Shown here in pieces: positions 52,171-60,960 of a stretch of DNA of 64,000 nt. Source of the stretch: Antarcticimicrobium sp040365005 (GTDB taxonomy: Bacteria; Pseudomonadota; Alphaproteobacteria; Rhodobacterales; Rhodobacteraceae); assembly GCF_040365005.1 (NCBI RefSeq), contig NZ_BAABWV010000006.1:124001-188000 (forward strand), given 5' to 3'. Each line of letters opens with the position of its first letter. The first letter of the stretch is position 1. The notes under the pieces are model-generated. The model saw nothing but the letters and a program-made list of their open reading frames with translations, made no database searches and was not told the origin of the DNA. Both the position numbers and the translations under genes were made by a program.

Positions 52171-53952
52171 ATGACAACCGATCAGATCCTGCTCTTCGCC
52201 GTCTTCGTCGCCGTCTTTGCGCTGCTGCTCTGGGGGCGGTTCCGCTATGACCTTGTCGCCTTCGGCGCGCTGCTGGTCGCGGTGGTGCTGGGGCTGGTGC
52301 CGGCCGAGGCGGCGTTCTCGGGCTTTGGCCACCATGCCACCATCATCGTGGCGCTGGTGCTGGTGGTCTCGGCCGGGCTCACACGCTCGGGCGCGGTGCA
52401 GTTGATCACCCGGACGGTGATCGACAGTTCGCGCTCGGTCAGCCAGCATGTTGCGCTGATGGGCGCGGTCGGCGCGGTGCTGTCGGGGTTCATGAACAAC
52501 GTCGCCGCGCTGGCGTTGCTGATGCCGGTCGACATCCAGACCGCGCGCAAGGCCAAGCGGTCGCCGGGCAGCACGCTGATGCCGCTGTCCTTCGCCACCA
52601 TCCTCGGCGGCATGGTCACGCTGATCGGCACGCCGCCCAACATCATCATCGCCGCGATCCGCCAGGAACGGTTGGGCACCTCGTTCAGCATGTTCGATTT
52701 CGCCCCCGTCGGCGGCATCACCGCGCTGGCCGGGCTGGGGTTCGTCACGCTGGTCGGCTGGCGACTGATCCCCCGCGCCGCGCGTGAGACCGACCCGGCC
52801 GAGCAGCTGCGCGACACCTCGGCCTTCATCGCCGAGTTGGCGGTGCCCGAGGGCAACGACTGGATCGAGCGCAAGGTGGGCGACCTCTATGACCTGGCCG
52901 ACGAGGCCGACGTTGCGATCATCGGGCTGATCCGGGGCGGCAACCGCCGCTATGGCAGCGCGCGCGGCACCCAGATCAGGGCCGACGACATCCTGATCCT
53001 CGAGGCACAGGCCGACGCGCTGGACGCGTTCCGCTCGTCGGTGGGGTTTTCCTATACCGATGCGGACCGCCGCGAGGTGATCGAGGGCGAGGCGCAGGGG
53101 CTGGCGCTGACCGAGGTGGTGGTGCCGCGCGATGCGCGCATCGCCGGGCGCTCGGCGCAGGCGGTGGGGCTGCACTGGCGGCAGCGGGCGGTGATCGTCG
53201 GCATCTCGCGCCAGGGCCGTCGCATCACCGAGCATCTGCGCCGCGCCGTGATCGAGCCCGGCGACATCCTGCTGTTGCTCAGCCCGGCGGAAACCGGGCC
53301 GCAGGTGGCCAGTTGGCTGGGCTGCCTGCCGCTGGCCGAGCGCGGGCTCTCGGTCACGCAGGAGAGCAAGACCTGGCTGGCCATCGGATTGTTCGCCGCC
53401 GCCGTGCTGCTGGCCAGCCTGGGCTGGATGTCGCTGCCGGTGGGGCTGGGTCTGGTGGTGGTGGGATACGTACTGACCGGGATCGTGCCACTGCCCGAGC
53501 TTTATGACCAGATCGAATGGCCGGTGGTGGTGCTGCTTGGGTCGATGATCCCGCTGGGCAAGGCACTGGAGGCCAGCGGCGGAACCGAGCTTTTGGCCGG
53601 ATCCCTGGTCGGGCTGACCGGCGGGCTGCCGCCCTGGGCGATCCTGACCGTGCTGATGGTGGTGACGATGTCGCTGTCGGACGTGCTGAACAACACCGCC
53701 ACGACCATCGTCGCCGCCCCGGTGGGGATCGAGATGGCCCATGCGCTGGGGGTGTCGCCCGACCCGTTCCTGATGGCGGTGGCGGTGGCGGCCTCCTGCG
53801 CCTTCCTCACCCCGATCGGGCACAAGAACAACACGCTGATCCTGGGGCCGGGCGGCTATCGGTTCGGGGATTACTGGCCGATGGGCCTGCCGCTGGAGGT
53901 GCTGGTGATCGTGGTCTCGATCCCGGCGATCCTGGTGTTCTGGCCGATGTGA
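52171..53952 (+). CDS. SLC13-type permease with RCK_C domains
   Basis: 593 residues. An N-terminal membrane domain of about five helices (VVSAGLTRSGAVQLI and MNNVAALALLMPVDIQTARK) is interrupted by two RCK_C regulatory modules (about 210-400, with DWIERKVGDLYDLADEADVAIIG and GDILLLLSPAETGP). A C-terminal membrane domain follows, with LSDVLNNTATTIVAAPVGIEMAH and FLTPIGHKNNTLILGPGGYRFGDY. This is the DASS/SLC13 layout of anion (sulfate, dicarboxylate) transporters with cytoplasmic RCK domains. Substrate unknown. A similar protein is encoded at 57463-59241. Confidence 0.9.
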   Translation: MTTDQILLFAVFVAVFALLLWGRFRYDLVAFGALLVAVVLGLVPAEAAFSGFGHHATIIVALVLVVSAGLTRSGAVQLITRTVIDSSRSVSQHVALMGAVGAVLSGFMNNVAALALLMPVDIQTARKAKRSPGSTLMPLSFATILGGMVTLIGTPPNIIIAAIRQERLGTSFSMFDFAPVGGITALAGLGFVTLVGWRLIPRAARETDPAEQLRDTSAFIAELAVPEGNDWIERKVGDLYDLADEADVAIIGLIRGGNRRYGSARGTQIRADDILILEAQADALDAFRSSVGFSYTDADRREVIEGEAQGLALTEVVVPRDARIAGRSAQAVGLHWRQRAVIVGISRQGRRITEHLRRAVIEPGDILLLLSPAETGPQVASWLGCLPLAERGLSVTQESKTWLAIGLFAAAVLLASLGWMSLPVGLGLVVVGYVLTGIVPLPELYDQIEWPVVVLLGSMIPLGKALEASGGTELLAGSLVGLTGGLPPWAILTVLMVVTMSLSDVLNNTATTIVAAPVGIEMAHALGVSPDPFLMAVAVAASCAFLTPIGHKNNTLILGPGGYRFGDYWPMGLPLEVLVIVVSIPAILVFWPM

Positions 53953-53991
53953 GGCAGGTCGGGAACTCGGCCACGATCTCGCGGAGCGCCT

Positions 53992-54312
53992 TCAGGAGGT
54001 GGAGGAGAGTTTCATCAGGATGATCCCGCCGAGAATCAGCAGCGCCGCGATCACCCGCCCCGCGCTCAGATGCTCGCCCAAGACCGCGACCCCGACGACA
54101 AAGGCCCCGAGCGCGCCGATGCCCGTCCAGATCGTATAGGCCGTGCCAAGTGGCAACGTCTTCATCGAGACCGAAAGGAGCGCGAAACTGCCGAGCATGA
54201 AGGTCACGGTTCCGACGGTCGGCCAGAACCGCGTGAACCCAAGCGATTGCTTCATCAGGTAGGACCAGATGACTTCGGTCAGCCCGGCGAGAAAGAGTAA
54301 AATCCAAGGCAT
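53992..54312 (-). CDS. sugE: SugE/Gdx-type small multidrug-resistance exporter
   Basis: 106 residues from MPWILLFLAGLTEVIWSYLMKQS, with four membrane helices. Glu13 in the LTEVIWS block is the essential carboxylate. WTGIGALGAFVVGVAVLGEHLS and GRVIAALLILGGIILMKLS are typical. The N-terminal sequence and MKQSLGFTRFWPT mark the SugE (guanidinium exporter Gdx) subgroup rather than EmrE. GGGGGG lies before the ATG at 54312. A hairpin with an ACGG loop stands in its 5' leader. Confidence 0.9.
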   Translation of the reverse strand: MPWILLFLAGLTEVIWSYLMKQSLGFTRFWPTVGTVTFMLGSFALLSVSMKTLPLGTAYTIWTGIGALGAFVVGVAVLGEHLSAGRVIAALLILGGIILMKLSSTS

Positions 54313-54337
54313 GATGCCCCCCATCGTTTTCGAACCG

Positions 54338-54390
54338 CCGGGCCGTCCCGGACCTGTCGCCCCGATCGGGGGGAGGTCGTTGCCTTCCGC
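54338..54390 (-). promoter_or_regulatory. Candidate guanidine-II (mini-ykkC) leader of sugE
   Basis: On the minus strand CCGGG-ACGG-CCCGG (54351-54338) forms a 5-bp stem with the loop ACGG. Guanidine-II riboswitches consist of two such hairpins with ACGR loops just upstream of the ribosome-binding site, often of sugE. Only one is convincing here. An ACGA at 54380-54377 could be the loop of the first, but its flanks (CA / CC) do not pair well. So this is a suggestive, not a firm, call. Confidence 0.35.
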
Positions 54391-54536
54391 GGTGGTAATA
54401 AATCACCTGCGCCGCGCGTGCAAACCCAAGCGCGGCCATCCGGACGGCCCCGGCGACCCGGCGCAAACACCCGCCGCCCCGTTGCCCCGGAGCGCATCTC
54501 CGCCCTAAGCTGGCCCGAACAGGGAGGGGACGGGCA

Positions 54537-56192
54537 ATGAACAGCGCCGATGCAATCGTGGTGGGCGGCGGCTTGGCAGGGCTGGCCGCCGCGGCGGAAC
54601 TGGGCGACCGAGGCAAGCGGGTGATCCTGCTGGAGCAGGAGCCGGAACAGTTCCTCGGCGGGCAGGCGTTCTGGTCGCTGGGCGGGCTGTTCATGGTGGA
54701 CACCCCCGAACAGCGCCGCATGGGCGTGCGCGACAGCCACGACCTGGCCCTGCTCGATTGGATGGGCAGCGCGCAGTTCGACCGCGACGAGGACGCCTGG
54801 CCGCGCCGCTGGGCCGAGGCCTATGTCGCCTTTGCCGCCGGCGAGATGCGGCCCTGGCTGCGAGCGATGGGGCTGCGCTGGTTCCCGGTGGTCGGCTGGG
54901 CCGAGCGCGGCGGCTCTTATGCCACCGGCCACGGCAACTCGGTGCCGCGGTTCCACGTCACCTGGGGCACCGGGCCGGGCGTTATCGACCCCTTCGTGCA
55001 GCGCGTGCGGGAGCATGTGGCGGCGGGGCGCATCGTGCTGAAGTTCCGCCACCAGGTCAGCTTCATCATCATGCAGAATGGCGCCGCGCGCGGTGTTTCG
55101 GGCGAGGTGTTGGCCCCCGACGATGCGGCGCGGGGCAGACAGACCAACCGCGACGAGATCGGCGAGTTCGAGGTCTATGCCCCCTCGGTCATCGTCACCT
55201 CGGGCGGGATCGGCGGCAACTTCGACCTGGTGCGCCGCGCCTGGCCGCGCGACCGGCTGGGCGAGCCGCCGAAAACCATGATCAAGGGGGTGCCGTTCCA
55301 CGTCGACGGGCGGATGATCGGCATCGCCGAACATGCCGGCGGACAGGTGATCAACGGCGACCGGATGTGGCATTACACCGAAGGAGTGCAGAACTGGGAT
55401 CCGATCTGGCCCGATCACGGCATCCGCATCCTGCCCGGCCCGTCCTCGCTCTGGTTCGATGCGATGGGCAACCGGCTGTTGCCGCCCTGCCTGCCCGGGT
55501 TCGACACCCTCACCACCCTGCGCGAGATCCTCAAGACCGGGTATGACTACAGCTGGTTCGTGCTCAGCCAGAAGGTGATCGAGAAGGAATTCGCGCTCTC
55601 CGGGTCGGAGCAGAACCCGGACCTGACCTCGAAACGCTGGCGCGAGGTGCTCAAGGCGCGGCTGATGTCGCGCGGCAAGGCCCCGGCCCCAGTCGAGGCG
55701 TTCAAGACCCACGGGGCCGATTTCGTCGTCGCCGACGGGCTGACCGAGCTGGTCTCGGGGATGAACCGGATCGGCGAGGTGGCGATCGACGCGGAGAAAC
55801 TGCACGCGCAGATCGCGGCACGCGATGCGCAGGTGGCGAACCCGTTTTCCAAGGATGCGCAGATGATGGCGATCCATGCGGCGCGCAACTATCGCGGCGA
55901 CCGGTTGATCCGCACCGCCCGACCGCACCGGTTTCTCGATCCCGGCAACGGCCCGCTGATCGCGGTCAAGCTGCACATCCTGACGCGCAAGACGCTGGGC
56001 GGGCTGCAGACCAACCTGGACAGCCAGATGATCGGGGCGGACGGCGAGGTGATACCCGGGCTGTTCGCAGCCGGCGAGGCGGCCGGCTTCGGCGGCGGTG
56101 GCTATCACGGCTACAACGCGCTCGAGGGCACCTTCCTGGGTGGCTGCATCTTTTCGGGGCGCAATGCCGGGCGGTCGCGCGCGGTGGCGTGA
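54537..56192 (+). CDS. FAD-binding dehydrogenase (KsdD/fumarate-reductase-like)
   Basis: 551 residues. The N-terminal FAD motif AIVVGGGLAGLAAAAELGDRG (about 6-26) is followed by VILLEQEPEQFLGGQAFWSLGGLFM. Then come VIVTSGGIGGNFDLVRRAWP, an active-site-like middle part, and a C-terminal VIPGLFAAGEAAGFGGGGYHGYNALEGTFLGGCIFSGRNAGR, the FAD/flavoprotein fumarate reductase pattern. Proteins of this type are annotated as 3-ketosteroid delta-1-dehydrogenase-like; the substrate is not known. Single gene, divergent from sugE. Confidence 0.88.
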   Translation: MNSADAIVVGGGLAGLAAAAELGDRGKRVILLEQEPEQFLGGQAFWSLGGLFMVDTPEQRRMGVRDSHDLALLDWMGSAQFDRDEDAWPRRWAEAYVAFAAGEMRPWLRAMGLRWFPVVGWAERGGSYATGHGNSVPRFHVTWGTGPGVIDPFVQRVREHVAAGRIVLKFRHQVSFIIMQNGAARGVSGEVLAPDDAARGRQTNRDEIGEFEVYAPSVIVTSGGIGGNFDLVRRAWPRDRLGEPPKTMIKGVPFHVDGRMIGIAEHAGGQVINGDRMWHYTEGVQNWDPIWPDHGIRILPGPSSLWFDAMGNRLLPPCLPGFDTLTTLREILKTGYDYSWFVLSQKVIEKEFALSGSEQNPDLTSKRWREVLKARLMSRGKAPAPVEAFKTHGADFVVADGLTELVSGMNRIGEVAIDAEKLHAQIAARDAQVANPFSKDAQMMAIHAARNYRGDRLIRTARPHRFLDPGNGPLIAVKLHILTRKTLGGLQTNLDSQMIGADGEVIPGLFAAGEAAGFGGGGYHGYNALEGTFLGGCIFSGRNAGRSRAVA

Positions 56193-56201
56193 CGCGCGCC
56201 C

Positions 56202-57377
56202 TTACCAGCTGCCGCTGGCACCACCGCCCGAGGACGACCCGCCGCCGAAGGAGAACCGCCCCGAGCCGGAGGAGGATTTCGAGACCTTGGGGATCACCCG
56301 CTGCTCGGTGTCGTGGTAATCGCAGTTCTTGCAATCATAGGTCAGCCGCTTGAGGCCGCTTCTGCTGGTGGTGGCGGACCGCAGGATCTTGGTCGTCGTG
56401 GCCAGCGCGCGATAGCCGCATCGCGGACAGGGGCCGTAACCCGAGAGCCAGTTTCGATAGCGCAGGATGTCCATGTGATCGCAGCTCGGGCAGGCCCAGA
56501 CATCGTAATCCACCGATTTCAGGTACTCTTCCAGCGTCTGGCCGCCGTCGAGATGGGCGTCGTCGGCCTCTTCACCCAGGCGGACCATCATGGTGCCGCA
56601 TTCGGGACAGGCGCGCGGACGGTTGCGCAGGTAGCGGCGCAACCAGAAGCCAGCCCCGGCCAGCGGCACCGCGACGAGGCCCCAGATCCAGCCGCCCAGC
56701 GCGCTCAGCCGCCAGAAGATCCAGCTCCAGCCCTGTCGGAACGTGCCGGCGTCATAGGCGCCGGGATAGCGACCGGTCAGCTCGTGGATCGTCTCGCGCA
56801 CCCCGGTCTCGATCCCCGCCTGATAGGCATCGGAACGGAAATCGGGCAGAAAGCCCTCGTCGATCACCCGCTTCATCCGCGCGTCCCAGGACGGGTCATA
56901 GCCGGCGCCGATCTCGATCCGCATCTCGCGGTCCAGCAGCGAGACCAGCACCAGAACCCCATCGTTGCGCGTCGCATTGCCGATGCCCCAGGCGTTGAAC
57001 AGCGCGGTGGCAAAGGGTTCGATCGGGCCATAGTGGGAATAGGTGCCGAGGCTGGGGATGGTCAGCACCGTCATCTCGATACCGGTGTGATCGTAAAGCT
57101 CGATCAGGTCGTCGCGGATCCGCGCCTCGGCCCCCGCCTCCAGCAGGTCGGCGTAATCGTTGACATAGACGTCGCGGTACCCCGGCAGGCTGCCGCCGGC
57201 GGGGTTGGGCAGCGTCTCGGTCGGCGGCGCGGCAAATCCCGCCGGTGCCTGCGCCGGGGCGCCGGGCAGATCGCCCTTGCGCGCCACCAGCAGCCCCGCG
57301 CCATAGCCCAGCGCCAGCCCGAGGGCGATGACCACGAGGGCGATCAAACCGGCGATCTTCAGGTCATGTCGTGTCAT
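56202..57377 (-). CDS. TPM-domain protein (Psb32/YgcG-like)
   Basis: 391 residues. A membrane signal-anchor (IAGLIALVVIALGLALGYGAGLLVA, about 7-31) is followed by an extracytoplasmic TPM domain (VYVNDYADLLEAGAEARIRDDLIELYDHTGIEMTVLTIPSL; key NDYADLL; later GVLVLVSLLDREMRIEIGAGY). A second hydrophobic segment (about 226-248) follows, then zinc-ribbon CxxC pairs (CPECG, CPSCD, CPRCG, CKNCD) and a serine/glycine-rich tail ending SSSGGGASGSW. TPM proteins may help membrane-protein quality control. The zinc-ribbon half is probably cytoplasmic. Confidence 0.9.
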   Translation of the reverse strand: MTRHDLKIAGLIALVVIALGLALGYGAGLLVARKGDLPGAPAQAPAGFAAPPTETLPNPAGGSLPGYRDVYVNDYADLLEAGAEARIRDDLIELYDHTGIEMTVLTIPSLGTYSHYGPIEPFATALFNAWGIGNATRNDGVLVLVSLLDREMRIEIGAGYDPSWDARMKRVIDEGFLPDFRSDAYQAGIETGVRETIHELTGRYPGAYDAGTFRQGWSWIFWRLSALGGWIWGLVAVPLAGAGFWLRRYLRNRPRACPECGTMMVRLGEEADDAHLDGGQTLEEYLKSVDYDVWACPSCDHMDILRYRNWLSGYGPCPRCGYRALATTTKILRSATTSRSGLKRLTYDCKNCDYHDTEQRVIPKVSKSSSGSGRFSFGGGSSSGGGASGSW

Positions 57378-57462
57378 CGGGTTGCTCTGCCTGCCCAGGA
57401 ACGCGCGCCCAGCCTAGCAGGCCACGGCGCTCAATCCACGGGGGAAAACCCCCGGCGCCGGA

Positions 57463-59241
57463 TCACAGCGGCCAGATCAGCGGAATGAGCGCCGAAGCCA
57501 GTATCCCCACCGTCAGGTTCAGCGGGACGCCGACGCGCAGGAAATCGGCGAACTTGTAACCGCCCGGACCGTAGACCAGCATGTTGGTCTGGTAGCCGAT
57601 CGGTGTGGCAAAGCTGGCCGAGGCGGCGATCATCACCGCCACCACCAGCGGGCGCGGGTCCAGCCCCATCGCCTGCGCGAGGCCGATGGCGATGGGGGTG
57701 ACCACCACTGCCACCGCGTTGTTGGACACCAGTTCGGTCAGCACCGAAGTCAGCAGGTAGACCGCCCAGATCACCAGGAACGGCGGCATCATGCCCAGGT
57801 AAGGCGCGACCGCGTTGACGATGAGCCGCACCGCGCCCGAGTTTTCCAGCGCCGCGCCGATCGCCAGCATGGCAAAGATCAGCGCCAGCAGCCGCCCGTC
57901 GACAAAGGAAAACGCCTCGTCCGCGTCGATGCAGCGCGTCAGCAGCACAATGGCCACCGCCAGCACCGACAGTAGCAGGATCGGCGCCACGCCGAAGGCG
58001 GCCAGCCCCACGATCCCGATCAGCGCTGCGATGGCGATGGGCGCATGGCCCCGCCGGAACGCCCGCGCCGAGGGATGCGAGACGTCGACCATCTCCATAT
58101 CCGCCGAGAGCCTCTGGATATCCGCCGGTGCGCCCTCGAGCAGCAGGGTATCACCGACCCGCACCACCAGGTCGTCGAGTTGCCGGCCGATGTTCTGGTT
58201 GCGCCGGTGCACCGCCAGCACGTAGACGCCGTAGCGCCGCCGCAGGCGCATCGCGCCCAGGCTGCGCCCGACCATCTTGCAGCCGGGCGAGATCAGCGCC
58301 TCGACCGTGGTGGTCTCGACCGCCGAGATCTGGTCGACGCGCCGGAGTTCCTTGTTGTTCTGCAGGCTCAGAAGTTCGGTCATCTTGGTCCGCAGCACCA
58401 CCCGGTCCCCGACCTGCAGCGTCACCCCCTCGAGCTTGCGCCGCAGCGACTGGTCGCCGCGCACCACGTCGATCAGCCGCACGCCCTCGCGCTTGAACAG
58501 CTGAACCCCCAGCACCTCGCGGCCGATCAGGTTGCTCTCGGGGGGGATCACCGCCTCGGTAAAGAACTTCATCCGCGACTTGTCGCTGAGCAGGTTCGCC
58601 ATGCTGTCGCGATCCGGCAGAAGGCGCGGCGCGATGAAGCGGATGTAGATCATCCCGTAGGCCACCAGCGCCAGCCCCAGCGGCGTCACCTCGAAGATCG
58701 AGAACGCCGGCAGCCCGTGGCTGCGCGCCACGCCGTCGACCAACAGGTTGGTCGAGGTGCCGATCAGCGTCAGCGTGCCGCCCAGGATCGCGGCATAGCT
58801 GAGCGGGATCAAAAGCTTGCTGGCAGAGACGTCAAGTGTGCGGGCAATCTGGATGAACACCGGGATCATCACCACCACCACCGGCGTGTTCGACACCACC
58901 GCCGAGGCGACCAGGACGAACCCCATCAGCAGGGCGATGGCAAAACGCGGCCGGGTGGCGGCCTGGCTCTGGGCCACGCTGGTAAAGGCATCCAGCGCCC
59001 CTGTCCGCACCAGCGCGCCCATGATGATGAACATCGCCGCGATGGTCCAGGGTGCCGGGTTGGCAAGCACCGGCAACGCCGCCTCGTAGGGCAGGACGCC
59101 GGTGACCAGCATCACCGCCACCCCGCCGATGGCGACGACCTCGGTCGGAAAGACCTCGCGCAGGAACATGATGAACATGCCGGCCACGATCAGCAGGGTC
59201 AGGATCGCGCTTCCGGTTTCGGATAGGGCTAAGAGCTGCAT
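57463..59241 (-). CDS. SLC13-type permease with RCK_C domains (second copy)
   Basis: 592 residues from MQLLALSETGSAILTLLIV. Membrane half 1 contains EVVAIGGVAVMLVTGVLPY and VVSNTPVVVVMIPVF. Two RCK_C modules follow at about 205-380 (DSMANLLSDKSRMKFFTEAVIPPESNLIG and ALISPGCKMVGRSLGAMRLRRRYGV). Half 2 has LTELVSNNAVAVVVTPIAIGLAQ and FATPIGYQTNMLVYGPGGYKFADF. The TTG at 59268 with GGGGG upstream would add 9 residues, so the start is not settled. It is a distant paralogue of 52171-53952. Likely an anion carrier. Confidence 0.88.
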   Translation of the reverse strand: MQLLALSETGSAILTLLIVAGMFIMFLREVFPTEVVAIGGVAVMLVTGVLPYEAALPVLANPAPWTIAAMFIIMGALVRTGALDAFTSVAQSQAATRPRFAIALLMGFVLVASAVVSNTPVVVVMIPVFIQIARTLDVSASKLLIPLSYAAILGGTLTLIGTSTNLLVDGVARSHGLPAFSIFEVTPLGLALVAYGMIYIRFIAPRLLPDRDSMANLLSDKSRMKFFTEAVIPPESNLIGREVLGVQLFKREGVRLIDVVRGDQSLRRKLEGVTLQVGDRVVLRTKMTELLSLQNNKELRRVDQISAVETTTVEALISPGCKMVGRSLGAMRLRRRYGVYVLAVHRRNQNIGRQLDDLVVRVGDTLLLEGAPADIQRLSADMEMVDVSHPSARAFRRGHAPIAIAALIGIVGLAAFGVAPILLLSVLAVAIVLLTRCIDADEAFSFVDGRLLALIFAMLAIGAALENSGAVRLIVNAVAPYLGMMPPFLVIWAVYLLTSVLTELVSNNAVAVVVTPIAIGLAQAMGLDPRPLVVAVMIAASASFATPIGYQTNMLVYGPGGYKFADFLRVGVPLNLTVGILASALIPLIWPL

Positions 59242-59378
59242 GTCAGGTGATTTCGACGCCTCTACCAAAGCGGCCCCCGCGGGCCGGCGGCCAGTTTCGC
59301 CGATCGGCCCGGGCGGGGCAAGCGGTACATGGGGTCGCAGGGAAAGACATGTTCAGCGCCGCCGGAGATCGCCCGGTA

Positions 59379-60191
59379 TCACGGCGCCGCCTGCTCAAGA
59401 CGACCGCCGACGCGCACCATGCGGAAATCCTTGGCCTTGCCGGTGCGGTCGTCGGTCTCGACGAAGATGCCGGACAGGGTGGCCGGCCCCCTTGCGGGCG
59501 AAAACCGCTCCTTGCCCATGCCGGTGACAAAGCGGCGCATCGGCTCGGCCTTGTCCATGCCGATGACCGAATTGTAATCGCCGCACATGCCGGCATCGGT
59601 CTGATAGGCGGTGCCGCCGGTCAGGATCTGGGCATCGGCGGTGGGAACATGGGTGTGGGTGCCCACGACAAGGCTGGCACGACCGTCGCAGAAATGTCCC
59701 ATCGCCATCTTTTCCGAGGTCGCCTCGCAGTGGATGTCGACGATCACCGCCTGTGCCAGCCCGCCCAGCGGATGGCTGCGGAGCACCTGATCGATGGCCG
59801 AGAACGGATCGTCGAAGGCCCGCTTCATGAACACCTGCCCCAGTACCTGCGCGACCAGCACCTTGCGCCCGCCGGGAGCCGAGAACAGGCGAAAGCCCTT
59901 GCCCGGTGCGGATTTGGCAAAGTTGATCGGACGGATGATACGCGGCTCGCGCTCGATATACTGCATCATGTCCTTCTGGTCGAAGGCATGGTCGCCCAGC
60001 GTGAGGCAGTCGGCGCCGGCATCGAGCAGGAGCTTGGCGTGCTCACCGCTCAACCCCATGCCGTTGGAGGAATTCTCGCCGTTGACCACGACGAAATCCA
60101 GACGCCACTCTTCGCGCAGGCGCGGGAGGGTCTCGGAAATCGCCGCGCGGCCCGCGCGGCCCATCACGTCACCAAGGTACAGAAGTCTCAT
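59379..60191 (-). CDS. YmdB-like metallophosphoesterase (TIGR00282 type)
   Basis: 270 residues from MRLLYLGDVMGRAGRAAISETLPRL. Metal-ligand motifs are LGDVMGRAG (about 6-14), VVVNGENSSNGMGL, TLGDHAFDQKDM, DIHCEATSEKMAMGHFCDGRASLVVGTHTHVPTAD (key HCEATSEK and GTHTHV) and YQTDAGMCGDYNSVIGMD. YmdB is a 2',3'-cyclic-nucleotide phosphodiesterase in B. subtilis, so a regulatory role is plausible. Single gene between the SLC13 permease and the fasciclin gene. Confidence 0.93.
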   Translation of the reverse strand: MRLLYLGDVMGRAGRAAISETLPRLREEWRLDFVVVNGENSSNGMGLSGEHAKLLLDAGADCLTLGDHAFDQKDMMQYIEREPRIIRPINFAKSAPGKGFRLFSAPGGRKVLVAQVLGQVFMKRAFDDPFSAIDQVLRSHPLGGLAQAVIVDIHCEATSEKMAMGHFCDGRASLVVGTHTHVPTADAQILTGGTAYQTDAGMCGDYNSVIGMDKAEPMRRFVTGMGKERFSPARGPATLSGIFVETDDRTGKAKDFRMVRVGGRLEQAAP

Positions 60192-60287
60192 GCCCGCTTG
60201 GTAGGGCGTGGCGCGACCAAGGGCAAGGGGCGCGCCACGCAGGTCAAGCGATTTGCACCCGCCCGATACGGGCGGGCGCAAGCGGCC

Positions 60288-60773
60288 TTACTTGGGCAGG
60301 ATCACCTGGTCGATCACGTGGATCACCCCGTTCGAGGCCATCACGTCGGCGCTGATCACCTTGGCGCCGTTCACCGTGACGCCGCCTTCGGTCATGATGG
60401 TCAGGTCACCGCCCTGCACGGTCGGGGCCATCATGTTGTCGGACAGATCCGTGCTCATCACCTTGCCCGGCACAACGTGGTAGGTGAGGATCGCGGTCAG
60501 CTGATCCTTGTTCTCGGGCTTGAGCAGGGTTTCGACGGTGCCCTCGGGCAGCGCGGCAAAGGCCTCGTCGGTGGGGGCAAAGACCGTGAAGGGCCCCTCG
60601 CCCTTGAGGGTCTCGACCAGCCCGGCGGCCTGAACGGCCGCGACCAGTGTGGTGAAGCTGCCGGCGCTCACGGCGGTGTCGACGATATCCTTGGAATGGC
60701 CCCCGGCAAAGGCGGCGGTGCCCGCGGTCATGGCGGCGGCGGTGGCGATGGACATGAAGGTGCGACGAAGCAT
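60288..60773 (-). CDS. Secreted fasciclin-domain protein
   Basis: 161 residues from MLRRTFMSIATAAAM, with a signal peptide (cleavage near AAFAGG). One FAS1 domain follows: SKDIVDTAVSAGSFTTLVAAVQAAGLVETLKGEGPFTVFAPTDEAFAALPEGTVE (key FTVFAPTDEAFAAL at about 66-79), YHVVPGKVM and NGVIHVIDQVILPK. Such proteins are cell-surface or periplasmic and often stress-induced. GGGAGA lies before this ATG rather than the one at 60788. A GTACGAA box stands at 60796-60802 in its leader. Confidence 0.92.
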   Translation of the reverse strand: MLRRTFMSIATAAAMTAGTAAFAGGHSKDIVDTAVSAGSFTTLVAAVQAAGLVETLKGEGPFTVFAPTDEAFAALPEGTVETLLKPENKDQLTAILTYHVVPGKVMSTDLSDNMMAPTVQGGDLTIMTEGGVTVNGAKVISADVMASNGVIHVIDQVILPK

Positions 60774-60960
60774 TGTACGGTCTCCCATTGATTTTGTACG
60801 AATGCCGAAGTGACATTCCCCCCTGCTACGCCCCTGCCCCGCGGTTGGATCTGACGAAAAAACACCCCGCGCGCCCTTGACCCGCCGCGCCGCGCGCTAA
60901 GCCGGGACACCGCGAATAGTCACGACACGATCATGTGACCCCGCGTGAGGAAAACGCCGC
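60774..60960. other. Fasciclin promoter region
   Basis: 187 bases between the fasciclin start and the cyclo-ligase stop, both leftward. GTACGAA at 60796-60802 and the hairpin GAATG/CATTC near 60801-60820 are seen, as is an A-rich string (GAAAAAACACC, 60855-60865). No promoter box is clear enough to annotate. Confidence 0.4.

Noticed and set aside
60774..60960. 6S RNA considered, because it often lies next to the formyl-THF cyclo-ligase gene
   Set aside because: No long bulged hairpin with a central open loop can be drawn in the 187 bases.
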